Shown here one piece after another: positions 12,260 through 21,254 of a stretch of DNA of 64,000 bases. The notes under the pieces are model-generated. The model saw nothing but the letters and a program-made list of their open reading frames with translations. It searched no databases and was not told where the DNA came from. Source of the DNA: Plotosus lineatus (Eukaryota; Chordata; Actinopteri; Siluriformes; Plotosidae); NCBI GenBank assembly GCA_024760905.1, contig CM045729.1:8874580-8938579 (forward strand). The letters are read 5' to 3'. Positions within the stretch are counted from its first letter, which is position 1, and the number at the start of each line of letters is the position of its first letter. A program made the position numbers and the translations under genes.

Positions 12260-12454
12260 CTCCCCCCCCACCCTATCTTTCTGTGTGTGTCCAGTTTCTG
12301 GGATGAGGGACAGCCAGATGATTGGGATCACCGCGTGAACGGAGAGGACTGTGGGCAGATTCACCCAAGATTGTCCTCTATAATAACACACAGGCTGTGG
12401 AATGATGCTGACTGTACATTAAGCTATCTCTATGTCTGTGAGAGACCAGCATAG
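4721..12454 (+). CDS. C-type lectin receptor, type II membrane (copy A)
   Basis: Spliced coding exons: 4721-4810 (ATG at 4723), 5950-6033, 6329-6403, 7097-7236, 11954-12069, 12295-12454 (stop TAG). All have AG/GT borders and compatible phases (1,1,1,0,2), giving 220 residues. Residues 1-36 are cytoplasmic with a YDRF endocytosis-type YxxF motif; about 37-56 are a membrane segment; 57-83 a short stalk; 84-220 a long-form C-type lectin domain. Visible are six cysteines (85, 96, 113, 187, 208, 216), WIGL (143-146), QPD (174-176), E185 and WND (203-205), the full Ca2+ site 2. QPD predicts galactose/GalNAc preference by analogy with asialoglycoprotein-type receptors. A 5' UTR exon must lie upstream because AG precedes the ATG by two bases. 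Intron 4 is swollen by Rex3 and SINE insertions. Which named fish lectin this is cannot be decided. Confidence 0.88.
5132..5480 (+). mobile_element. tRNA-derived SINE A, full length with 15-bp TSD
   Basis: The 5' part has Pol III promoter-like boxes: box A around TGGTCTAGTGGTATAG (5144) and box B around GGTTCAAGTCC (about 5190). The body carries CACTGTCTATGGTGAGAGG and AACCATTGCTGACTTTCG, then a block matching the RTE LINE leader (TCAGGAAGG, CATCCGACGTAAAA) and a 3' end matching the RTE LINE tail. It is flanked by ACTCACTGAGAGGTA at 5117-5131 and 5481-5495. The duplicated gene has this 15-mer once (23571-23585), with no insertion. It is a SINE head, not a tRNA gene. Confidence 0.9.
6252..6318. 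repeat. (TG)n microsatellite before lectin A exon 3
   Basis: TG repeat broken by one GC unit. It ends about 10 bases before the exon 3 acceptor at 6327-6328, so it replaces the usual pyrimidine tract. Confidence 0.9.
6470..6785. repeat. Facing SINE B tails in lectin A intron 3
   Basis: Two copies of the SINE B 3' part face each other: a minus-strand piece with TTAATCCTAATTAGG near 6493 and a plus-strand piece at about 6656-6785 (GTGATGGCCTGGCAAGCTG to GATTAAGCGGTTTAGAAAATG). The same pair occurs at 24510-24815 in the duplicate gene, so it predates the duplication. Confidence 0.7.
6867..6899. repeat. (TC)n microsatellite
   Basis: Pure CT repeat in lectin A intron 3, shorter in the duplicate (24904-24922). 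Confidence 0.85.
7043..7089. repeat. (TG)n microsatellite before lectin A exon 4
   Basis: TG-rich tract ending seven bases before the exon 4 acceptor TTTGCAG (7096). The duplicate gene has the same arrangement. Confidence 0.88.
7262..7327 (-). mobile_element. RTE LINE 3' tail fragment
   Basis: Short minus-strand RTE end (plus-strand TTTCGGCTGTTCCCTTCAGG) inserted 25 bases after lectin A exon 4, inside the minisatellite. Absent from the duplicate gene. Confidence 0.8.
7378..7593 (-). mobile_element. SINE A fragment, head and body
   Basis: Minus-strand SINE A lacking its 3' tail. Box B complement (GGACTTGAACCCCCAACC) lies near 7530 and box A complement near 7575. It sits within lectin A intron 4 and is absent from the duplicate. 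Confidence 0.85.
7594..8150. repeat. Degenerate AAATACCCC/AAACACC minisatellite, left part
   Basis: Irregular tandem units of about 9-11 bases built on CCCTAAATAC and CCCAAACACC. An RTE 3' fragment interrupts it at 7772-7912. The same repeat follows exon 4 in the duplicate gene (25276-26010), so the repeat is older than the duplication. Not telomeric: units vary and lack the TTAGGG phase. Confidence 0.8.
7772..7912 (-). mobile_element. RTE LINE 3' fragment
   Basis: Minus-strand RTE 3' end, about 140 bases, matching the tail and last codons of copy 1. It stops at CCACATCCATGAATC and is flanked by minisatellite on both sides. Confidence 0.85.
8154..8283 (+). mobile_element. SINE A body fragment
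   Basis: Plus-strand middle of SINE A, from CAGTGCAGCTAATTGG through GCAAAGCCATCAGCGTG, lacking both head and tail. It lies against the 3' side of the Rex3 copy. Confidence 0.75.
8286..8515. other. Unassigned 230 bp beside Rex3
   Basis: Starts with AATCCGGAGTCGGAGTACC, similar to the Rex3 3' end (TCCGGAGTCGGGTCGC at 26035), then diverges into sequence I cannot place. Probably rearranged Rex3 leader or an unrelated insert. Confidence 0.35.
8516..11205 (-). mobile_element. Rex3 (RTE clade) LINE, long but broken
   Basis: Minus-strand Rex3-type LINE. From its 5' side it shows the leader and endonuclease (10324-10695, with VLGDVNTHVGND), then endonuclease end IDFVVMSPNLQPHFLDTRV (10066-10287), a linker (9347-9829), and RT fragments KVYARVLERRIRPIV (9063-9272), CFVDLEKAFDHAP (8852-9055) and HRISSLLFVDN (8665-8955). 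Many frameshifts make it dead, and the C-terminal RT end and 3' tail are missing or rearranged. It sits in lectin A intron 4 within the minisatellite. The Rex3 name rests on RT wording and on sites in the 26.9-27.4 kb copy that resemble Rex3 PCR primer sites as I recall them. Confidence 0.85.
11206..11460. repeat. Minisatellite, right part
   Basis: Continuation of the AAATACCCC/AAACACC repeat on the far side of the Rex3 insertion. It closes with AACTCCA then CTACACCTAATCCTGA, which the duplicate also has near 25905-25930. Confidence 0.75.
12136..12258. repeat. (TC)n microsatellite in lectin A intron 5
   Basis: About 120 bases of CT repeat with occasional G, forming most of the pyrimidine tract upstream of the exon 6 acceptor (12293-12294). 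The duplicate gene has only about 40 bases (29475-29515). Confidence 0.9.
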
Positions 12455-12476
12455 TATGTGCGTGCACACACGCACG

Positions 12477-12477
<1 letters not shown>

Positions 12478-12539
<62 letters not shown>
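12478..12539. repeat. (CA)n microsatellite in lectin A 3' UTR
   Basis: CA repeat starting 24 bases after the stop codon and therefore probably transcribed. The duplicate has a short form at 29697-29716. Confidence 0.9.
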
Positions 12540-12541
<2 letters not shown>

Positions 12542-12588
12542 ATACTCTCACTATATCCTCATCAAACATGTGCCCTGTGTGTGAAAAA

Positions 12589-12594
12589 AATAAA
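12589..12594 (+). terminator. Poly(A) signal, lectin copy A
   Basis: AATAAA lies 135 bases after the lectin stop codon, in a run with a second overlapping AATAAA. The duplicate gene has AATAAG at the matching place (about 29767), so its signal may be weaker or different. Confidence 0.6.
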
Positions 12595-12734
12595 ATAAAA
12601 TCTTTAAAACCATGACACGGTGGAAATACTTCTGGTGTTTTCTATACGTTTTCTTTCTTTTTATTGAATAGAAATGGAATGAATAATGTACCCAGGACAC
12701 GAATTCTGGACATTGTTCATCCTTTTGCTAAGCA

Positions 12735-13194
12735 GCCACATTCTAAAAGAGCTGTGCCAGAGTTCCGAAGGAACCCACACAGATCAGAGAACACAGAGAA
12801 GTGATCTTCGCTTATTACATGAGAGTTTTTAAATAAAGTTATAGTGCACTAATGCTAAAAAAAGAAGGGATGTAAAGTGCGATGGAGACAGAGCATGAAG
12901 GGGTGGAGAAGGTGCAGGGAGGGGTGAAAGGGGGCTGGAAGAGGGAAATGAAGTTGGCGAAAGTAGGGAAAGGGGTAAAAAGCCAACCAAAATTGTTTGA
13001 GGGGGCAGGGATTGGCTAGCGGGGTGACAGAGGCTGCAAGGAAATATGGAGGGCTAAGAGGTGCCGAAAAGTGGCTGGGGGGAGGCAGGAAGGGGCTAGG
13101 AAAGTGCTGACAGGAGTTGAAAGGAGAAAAAACGGATAAGAGGTGGTGAGAAGGGGGCATGGAGAGGCTGAGAGGGACACGTAGCTCTCAATTA
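12735..13194. other. Purine-rich insertion next to lectin A
   Basis: About 450 bases absent from the duplicate: shared flank CCTTTTGCTAAGCA ends at about 12734 and GCATGGACTTGAAAATAT resumes at 13195, whereas the duplicate joins them directly at 29905. The stretch 12860-13170 is strongly G/A-rich on the plus strand. No TE ends or coding potential seen; minus-strand Pro/Ser-rich frames are composition effects. Confidence 0.55.
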
Positions 13195-13244
13195 GCATGG
13201 ACTTGAAAATATCGATGATTTCATGAACTTCAAGCTTTCGAGAA

Positions 13245-14165
13245 GTACTCTTTTTCATTTCTCTTCTTTGGTCTTCCTCTGGGCCTTCTGCCTGGTAGTT
13301 CCAACCTCAGCATCCTACTGCCAATATACTCACTATCCCTCCTCTGTACATGTCCAAACCATCTCAATCTAGCCTCTTTGACTTTGTCTCCAAAACATCT
13401 TACATGGGCTGTCCCTCTGATGTACTCATTCCTGATCCTAGCCATCCTCGTTACTCCCAAAGAGAACCTCAACATTTTCAGCTCTGCCTTTTCCCCAGGG
13501 CCACTGTTTCTAAACCATACAACATCGTTGGCCTCATCACCGTCTTGTACACTTTTCCTTTCATTCTTGCCGATACCTTCCTATCACACATCACACTGGA
13601 CTTTTCTCCATCCATTCCAACCTGCCTGTACACACTTCTTCACCTCTTTTCCACACTCTCCATTGCTCTGGATTGTTGAGCCTAAGTATTAAAAATCCAC
13701 CACCTTCTTTATCTCTGCTCCCTGTAACATCACCATTCCTCTTGGGTCCTTCTCGTTCACACACATGTATTCTGTCTTACTGAGACTAACCTTCATTCAT
13801 CTCCTTTCCAGGGCATACCTTCACCTCTCTAGATTTTCCTCCACTTGTTCTCTGCTCTCACTACAGATCACAATGTCATCTGCAAACATCACAGTCCATG
13901 GAGATTCTTGTCTAACTTCATCTGTTAACCTGTTCATCACCATAGCAAACAAGAAGGGTCTCAGAGCTGACCCTTGATGCAGTTCCACCTCCACCTTGAA
14001 CTCCTCTGACGCCGACAGCACACTGCACCACTGTCTTACATTTCTCATATATGTCCTGCACCACTCTAGCATCTCTGCCACTCCAGACTTCCACATGCAA
14101 TACCACAGTTCCTCTCTCGGCACCCATCACATTTGCTTTCTCCAGATCCACAAAGGCACAATGCA
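13245..14165 (-). mobile_element. RTE LINE fragment missing its 3' end (copy 2)
   Basis: Minus-strand RT region, from VPREELWYC (about 14100) through MFADDIVICSES (near 13870) to PGRRPRGRPKK (near 13265). It lacks the universal 3' tail, so it was cut after insertion. Its lower edge at about 13245 coincides with the point where homology to the duplicate lectin flank stops. Frameshifts near 13490, 13560 and 14020. Confidence 0.85.
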
Positions 14166-14214
14166 GCTCCCTAATACTCCCTCATACTTCTCCCGGAAGT
14201 TCAATCGCCACCAA

Positions 14215-14445
14215 ACGAACTCAGACGCGCACCTCACATAAATGTGTAAGTAGTTTTGATGGGAAGTTTTGGGTCATTTTTTGTTTTTGTTTGGGATTTT
14301 TTTTTTTGCATAATTGGCCTTGCTTTGTTGCATTTTCCTTAACTAATTTTAAGTTTCCTTAATTAATCCCTATTCATCCTTAATGTCCTTATTTTTAAAA
14401 TTAAATGAATATTTAAAAGAAAAACCGCGAGACACTGAAGCCAAT
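14215..14445 (+). mobile_element. MITE D, right-half fragment
   Basis: Matches the right half of the element seen whole at 40490-40946: GCGCACCTCACATAAATG, then TTGGCCTTG and CGAGACACTGAAGCC. The terminal AGGGATCCCTGTA is lost. Confidence 0.7.
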
Positions 14446-14617
14446 GATTGTATATATTGACCACAATTCACTAATATTTTTGAATAGGATGAAAAAAAAA
14501 AATCGGAGATTGCTGAAGTGGAGTTTGACCTGACAAGAGTTTGACTTGGAAATTAAGCATGTGGTGGGTACTGACAAGATAATTGCTGATTGCTTGTCCT
14601 GTATTTGACTTTTTTTT

Positions 14618-14664
<47 letters not shown>

Positions 14665-14674
14665 GGGGGGGGGG

Positions 14675-14854
14675 GTAGTGAGTGGTTTTTGTGGTATAGG
14701 GCACTGGATCGCTGATTCTAAGGTTGGGGGTTCAAGTCCCACTCTCCACAAGGTTGTCACTGTCCCCCCAGTACAGCTAACTGGGTTATCAAAGGCTGGC
14801 CGTGTCTCTCACCGTCTATGGTGAGAGGTTCATGTAAAAGGACCATTGCTGACC
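14675..14854 (+). mobile_element. SINE A, 3'-truncated by an RTE insertion
   Basis: Head and body of SINE A on the plus strand with box B GGTTCAAGTCCC near 14730. It stops at GGACCATTGCTGA where the 5'-inverted RTE copy begins, and the rest of the SINE is not found on the other side. A (TA)n/(GA)n tract precedes it. Confidence 0.8.
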
Positions 14855-16176
14855 TGTCTTACATCTCTCATACATGTCCTGCACCACTCTAACATACTTC
14901 TCTGCCACTCCAGACTTCCTCATGCAATACCACAGTTCTTCTCTTGGCACCCTGTCATATGCTTTTTCCAGATCCACAAAGGCACAATGTAGTTCCCTCT
15001 GACCTTCTCTGTACTTCTCTATTAACATCGTCAAAGCAAACATTGCATCTGTGGTGCTCTTTCTTGCCATGAAACCAAACTGTTGTTCACAAATGCTGAC
15101 CTCTGCCCTTAGTCTAGCTTCCACTATTCTTTCCCATAATTTCGTCGTATGGCTCATCAACTTGATCCCTCTGTAGTTGCCGCAACTCTGCACGTCTCCC
15201 TTGTTCTTAAAAATGGGCACCAGCACACTTCTCCTCCACTCCTCCAGCATCTGCACACTCTCTAGGACCTTGTTGAATGTTCTTGTCAGAAAATCTACTG
15301 CGACCTCCCCTAGACACTTCCATACCTCGACAGGTATATCATCAGGACCAACTGCCTTTCCATTCTTCATCCTCTTCAATGCCCTTCTTACTTCACCCTT
15401 ACTGATCTTTGCTACATCCTGCTCCTCAATGGTCACCTCTTCTACTCTTTTTTCTCTCTCATTTTCCTCATTCATTAGCTCTTCAAAGTACTCTTTCCAT
15501 CTTCCCAGCACACTTCTGTCATCAGTCAATACATTTCCCTCTCTGTCCTTTATCAATCTAACTTGCTGCACGTCCTTCCCATCTCTATTTCTATATCTAT
15601 ATCTATTTATTTACACTATTGTCTAAATCATTTTCTCCCTCCTTACTGTCCAACCTATCATACAAGTCATCATACGCCCTCTGTTTGGCCTTTGACACAG
15701 CTACCTTCGCCTTACGCTGTGTCTCCCTGTACTCCTGTTTACTCTCTTCGGTCCTCTCTGTGTCCCTCTTCTTCTTAGCTAACCTCTTCTTTTGTACACA
15801 CTCCTGCACTTCCTCATTCCACCACCAAGTTTCCTTATCTCTTTGGGAGTAACAAGGATGGATAGGATTAGGAATGAGCATATCAGAGGCGTAGAACATG
15901 TAAGAGGTTTTGGAGACAAAATCAGAGAGGCTAGATTGAGATGGTTTGGGCATGTACAGAGGAGAGATAGTCAGTATATTGGTAGTAGGATGCTGAGGTT
16001 GGAACTACCAGGCAGAAGGCTGAGAGGAAGACCAAAGAGATGATTCATGGACGTGGTGAAGGAGGACATGAAGGCAATTGGTGTAAGAGAAGAAGATGCA
16101 GAGGATAGGGTGAGATGGAGGCAGATAATTTGCTGTGGCGAATCCTGAAGGGAAAAGCCAAAAGGAAAAGAGGAAG
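14855..16176. mobile_element. RTE LINE with 5' inversion (copy 3)
   Basis: Two RTE pieces meet head to head at about 15841. Positions 14855-15840 read on the minus strand from KETWWWNEEVQECVQ through KNGKAVGPDDIPVEVW and FVDLEKAYDRVPREELW to QDMYERCKT. Positions 15842-16176 read on the plus strand from SLGVTRMDRIRNEHIRG to the proper 3' tail (CGAATCCTGAAGGGAAAAGC). About 600 bases of RT between the pieces are missing. This is the layout left by twin priming during target-primed reverse transcription, with the element in plus orientation. A (TATC)n-like expansion interrupts the inverted part near 15590-15620. Confidence 0.85.
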
Positions 16177-16510
16177 ATTCACGAGTGATAAAAAGTGAGA
16201 TAGGGTACACAGAGTGTGAATGGTGAGACAGAGTGAGACAGGACATAAGCAGACAGATTGGACATATGGGTAGAAGGGAACAAATACAGACAGACAGAAA
16301 AGAATGAGTAATGAACATGAAACAGAGAGAAAAAAATGAACAATTAGAGTGGGGCACACAGGACCAAAGAAGTAAATATTACTCAATCTGAGCACAGGAC
16401 ATACAATGAGAAACACAGTACAGACAGCAAGAAGCAGAGAGGCAAACAGGACACACACTTTCTCTCTTTGCAATTATTATCTGACACACTATAAGTACTG
16501 TATCACCACA
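16177..16510. other. No gene seen
   Basis: A-rich sequence with many GACAGA and GTGAGACA words, perhaps decayed simple repeat. No convincing reading frame, RNA gene or TE end. Confidence 0.4.
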
Positions 16511-16800
16511 ACTAGCAGTGGTTTGCATATTTGCCTTAAAGCAAGAAGGTCTGGGGTTCGAGTCTCGACTGGAGTTTGTATGCTCTCCCCGTGCTTCTGT
16601 GGGTTTCCTCTGGTTGGTCAAGTTTCCTCGCACAGTTTAAAAACATGCACAGTGGGCTCCTTAGATATTCGCCCTGAGGAGTGACTGTGAGTGTGACTGG
16701 TTATGTGAGTGTTGCCTTGTGATGGCCTTGCAAACTGCCCGGGGCGTACCTCCACAGAGATGGCTGAGATGGGTGCCAGTGGTTCAGAAAATGAATGAAC
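16511..16800 (+). mobile_element. SINE B, tRNA-derived
   Basis: Head with box B GGGGTTCGAGTCTCG (16553), the body phrase GGAGTTTGTATGCTCTCCCC, then the tail GATGGCCTTGCAAACTGCC through GGTTCAGAAAATGAATGAA. This is the local full-length form of the family whose tail recurs through the window. Confidence 0.75.
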
Positions 16801-16956
16801 GAGTTCATTAAAACCCTCTTCAGGTCAAAGCGGAGTTCACATCATTCTTTTTTATGAAATGAAATCATGAATGTTCTGATGTAAAGTGGCTATGCTGCAT
16901 GAAACACCCTCAATAAAACAGGAATATATCATTTAATTACACACACACACACACAT

Positions 16957-16961
16957 ATATG

Positions 16962-16994
<33 letters not shown>
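16957..16994. repeat. (TA)n microsatellite
   Basis: AT repeat directly preceding a minus-strand SINE A. Confidence 0.85.
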
Positions 16995-16997
<3 letters not shown>

Positions 16998-17002
16998 TGT
17001 CT

Positions 17003-17356
17003 GTCTTCCTTTCGGCTTTTTCCCTTTTTACTCAGGAGTCGCCACAGTGAATCATCTGATTCACACGTTTGATTTGGCAGAGGTTTTTTTTTTACGTCGG
17101 ATGCCCTTCCTGTCACAACCCTTTATAGCAAGGGACAGAAACATGCTGACGGCTTTGCAGCTACTCTTTACGAAAGTCAGCAACGGTTCTTTTACATGCC
17201 TCTCACCATAGACAGTGAGAGACATGGCCCGCCTTTGATAACCCAGTTAGCTGCACTGGGGTGGGGGCAGTGACAACCCTGTGGAGAGTGGGACTCGAAC
17301 CCCCAACCTTTGCATCAGCGATCCAGCGCCCTATACCACTAGACCACCACTGCCCC
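17003..17356 (-). mobile_element. SINE A, full length
   Basis: Minus-strand SINE A with all parts: RTE-like tail complement (CCTTTCGGCTTTTTCCC) at 17009, the CGTCGGATGCCCTTCCTG block at 17094, body at 17180-17260, box B complement (ACTCGAACCCCC) at 17293 and box A complement near 17335. A good reference copy for the family. Confidence 0.88.
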
Positions 17357-17550
17357 ACTATATTATATATATTCCATTTATCACTACAGATCTGTTTCAC
17401 CACCCCTCGAAACAGATCTGTAATGATAAATGGAGTTTCAATAGAAAGTCTTTGTCCTGTCCTCTTATTTTTATTTTATTGTTATTTGCTCTACCAAAAA
17501 GTATTGAGCACTCTCCTACGGAAGGATCTTTTCAGAAAATCCTCTATATA

Positions 17551-20500
17551 TATCTTCTTCTTTTTCTTTCGGCTGTTCCCTTCAGGGGTCGCCACAGCAA
17601 ATGATCTGCCTCCATCTCTCCCTATCCTCTGCATCTTCTACTCTTACTCCAACGACCTTCATGTCTGCCTTCACCACATCCATAAATCTTCTCTTTGGTC
17701 TTCCTCTGGGTCTTTTGCCTGGTAGTTCCAACCTCAGCATCCTACTACCAATATACTCACTATCCCTCCTCTGTACATGTCCAAACCATCTCAATCTAGC
17801 CTCTCTGACTTTGTCTCCAAAACATCTAACATGTGCTGTCCCTCTGATGTACTCTTTTCTGATCCTATCCATCCTCGTTACTTCCAAAGAGAATCTCAAC
17901 ATTCTCATTTCTGCTACCTCCAACTCTGCCTCCTGTCTTTTCCCCAAGGCCACTGTCTCTAAACCATACAACATCGCTGGCCTCATGCCGATACTCTCCT
18001 ATCACACATCACACCGGACACTTTTCTCCATCCATTCCAACCTGCCTGCACACGCTTCTTCACCTCTTTTCCACACTCTCCATTGCTCTGGATTGTTGAG
18101 CCGAAGTACTTAAAATCCTCCACCTTCTTTATCTCTGCCCCCTGTAACCTCACCGTTCCACTTGGGTCCTTGTCGTTCACACACATGTATTCTGTCTTAC
18201 TGAGACTAACCTTCATTCCTCTCCTTTCCAGGGCATACCTCCACCTCTCTAGATTTTCCTCCACTTGTTCTCTGCTCTCACTACAGATCACGATGTCATC
18301 TGCAAACATCATAGTCCATGGAGATTCTTGTCTAACCTCGTCTGTCAGCCTGTCCATCACCACAGCAAACAAGAAGGGGCTGAGAGCTGACCCTTGATGC
18401 AGTCCCACCTCCACCTTGAATTCGTCGGTCAAGCTGACAGAACACCTCACCACTGTCTTACAGCTCTCATACATGTCCTGCACCACTCTAACATACTTCT
18501 CTGCCACTCCAGACTTCCTCAAGCAATACCACAGTTCTTCTCTTGGCATCCTGTCATATGCTTTTTCCAGATCCACAAAAGCACAATGCCACTCCTTCTG
18601 ACCTTCTCTGTACTTGTCTATTAACACTCTCAAAGCAAACACTGAATCTGCGGTTCTCTTTCTTGGCATGAAACCAAACTGTTGTTCACAAATGCTGACC
18701 TCTGCCCTTAGTCTAGCTTCCACTATTCTTTCCCATAACTTCATCGTATGGCTCATCAACTTTATCCCTCTGTAGTTGCTGCAACTCTGCACGTCTCCCT
18801 TGTTCTTAAAAATGGGCACCAGCACACTTCTCCTCCACTCCTCCGGCATCTGCTCACTCTCTAGGACCTTGTTGAATGTTTGTGTCAGAAAATCTACTGC
18901 TACCTCTCCTAGACACTTCCATACCTCCACCGGTATGTCATCAGGACCAACTGCCTTTCCATTCTTCATCCTCTTCAATGCCCTCCTCACTTCACCCTTA
19001 CTAATTTTTGCTACATCCTGCTCCTCAATGGTCACCTCTTCTACTCTTTTTTCTCTCTCGTTTTTCTCATTCATCAGCTCTTCAAATTCCTCTTCCATCT
19101 TCCCAGCACATTTCTGTCCAGCAGTCAATACATTTCCCTCTCTGTTCTTTATCAATCTAACTTGCTGCATGTCCTTCCCATCTCTATCTGTCTGATGTGC
19201 CAACCTGTGTAGATCATTTTCTCCCTCCTTACTGTCCAACCTATCATACAAGTCATCATACGCCCTCTGTTTGGCCTTAGCCACTGCTACTTTCGCCTTA
19301 TGCTGTGTCTCCCTGTACTCCTGTTTACTCTCTTCAATCCTCTCAATGTCCCACTTCTTAGCTAACCTCTTCCTTTGTACACGCTCCTGCACTTCCTCAT
19401 TCCACCACCAAGTCTCCTTATCTACTTTCCTTCCAGAGGACACACTAAGTACTCTCCTACCTGTGTCCCTGATCACATTTGTTGTGGTTGTCCAGTCATC
19501 TGGAAGCACTTCCTGGCCACCCAAAGCCTGTTTCATCTCCTCCTTGAAGACAACACGACACTCTTCCTTTTTCCACCACTTTGTCTTCTGCTCTGCCTTT
19601 GCCTTCTTCACCTTCCTCACCATCAGCGTCATCCTGCATGCCACCATCCTATGCTGTTTGGCAACACTCTCATCCATTACTACTTTGCAGTCACTGATTT
19701 CCTTCAAATTACATCGCCAAACAAGATGTAGTCTACCTGTGTTCGCCGACCTCCACTTTTATAAGTCACCCTATGCTCCTGTTTCTTCTGGAAGAAAGTA
19801 TCCACCACAGCCATTTCCATCCTTTTTGCCAAATCGATCAACATCTGTCCTTCTGTGTTCCTGTCCTGGATACCAAACCTGCCCATCACTTCCTCATCCC
19901 CTCTGTTGCCTGCACCAACATGTCCATTGAAGTCTGCACCAATGACCACTCTTTCACCTCTGGGGGTACTCTGCATCACTTCATCTAAGTCACTCCAGAA
20001 TCTCTCCTTCTCTTCTTGCTCACATCCTGCCTGTGAGGCATAAGCACTAACAACATTGAGCATCACACCTTCAATTTCTAACTTGAGACTCATCACTCTG
20101 CCTGACACTCTGTTCACTTCTAGAACGTTCCTGACAAACCCCTCCTTCAAGATGACTCCTATTCCATTTCTCTTCCCATCCACAACATGAAAAAACAGCT
20201 TAAACCCTGCTCCTAAGCTTTTAGCTTTGCTACCTTTCCACCTGGTCGGTCTCCTGGACACACAGTATGTCCACCTTCCTCCTCTGCATCATGTCAGCCA
20301 GTTCTCTATCTTTTCTTTGCATAGTTCCTACATTCAAAGTCCCTACTCTCAATGCTAGACTCATGCCTTTCCTCTTCTCTCTCTGCCTACGGACACGCCT
20401 CCCGCCTCTCCTTCTTCGACGTCTTCGACCAACAGTAGTCCAATTTCCATCAGCACCCTGTTGGTTGATAGCACTGATGGCGGTCGTTGTTTTGTTTTGC

Positions 20501-20655
20501 GAGTTTTGTTTTGGACCATTTGCATTTTTAATGTGGCAGAAGTTTTACGCCGGATGCCCTTCCTGTCACAACACTCTGCATTTATCCGGGCTTGGGACCG
20601 GCATAAAGGGGAGAGACACTGGTTAGTGCCCCCCCCCGCCTCATGGCTGCATTAA
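17551..20655 (-). mobile_element. RTE LINE, full length and best preserved (copy 4)
   Basis: Spans the 3' tail (about 17551-17600), coding region (17582-20380) and 5' leader to about 20655, including ATGCAGCCATGAGG at the very 5' end. The leader carries TCCGGCGTAAAA-type sequence also found in SINE A. A (TA)n tract adjoins the 5' end. Confidence 0.9.
17582..20370 (-). pseudogene. RTE endonuclease-reverse transcriptase, few lesions
   Basis: Three minus-strand frames in order: 19704-20261 (endonuclease N-terminal part, with GADFNGHVGAGNRGDEEVMG), 17983-19707 (574 codons: endonuclease end, linker and RT, with KNGKAVGPDDIPVEVW, QQFGFMPRK, FVDLEKAYDRMP, HQGSALSPFLFAVVMDRL and MFADDIVICSES) and 17582-17986 (C-terminal MLYGLETVALGKRQEAELEV and RWFGHVQRRDSEYIGSRML). 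The breaks are a small deletion at about 19703-19710 and a roughly 31-base deletion at about 17985; the extreme N terminus upstream of 20261 is also out of frame. It is the least decayed RTE here but still not intact. Confidence 0.88.
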
Positions 20656-20656
20656 A

Positions 20657-21002
<346 letters not shown>

Positions 21003-21004
21003 TC

Positions 21005-21250
21005 ATCACCCTGGACAGCTCACCAGGCTATCGCAGGGCAGAAACACCTTGACGGCTATGCAGATTCTCTTGACGAAAGTCAGCAATGATTCTTTTACAG
21101 GAACCTCTTACCACAGACGGTAAGAAACATGGGCGGCCTTTGATAAGCCAGGTAGCTGCACTGGGAGGACAGCAGTGACGGCCGGTGATAGTGGGGCTTG
21201 AACCCCCAACCTTGGGATCAGTAATCCAGCCACCAGCCACCACTGCCCCT
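21005..21250 (-). mobile_element. SINE A head with SINE B-type tail
   Basis: Minus-strand SINE A head and body (box B complement near 21200) whose 3' side joins CACCCTGGACAGCTCACCAG, the SINE B tail, instead of the RTE-like tail. Same hybrid type as at 22235, 48878, 55845 and 62855. Confidence 0.75.
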
Positions 21251-21254
21251 GTCT

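Noticed and set aside
12107..12391. Arg/Glu-rich 94-codon minus-strand frame
   Set aside because: Antisense of the (TC)n tract and of lectin A exon 6.
13016..13258. Pro/Ser-rich minus-strand frames in the purine-rich block
   Set aside because: Composition effect of a G/A-rich strand; no conservation in the duplicate locus.
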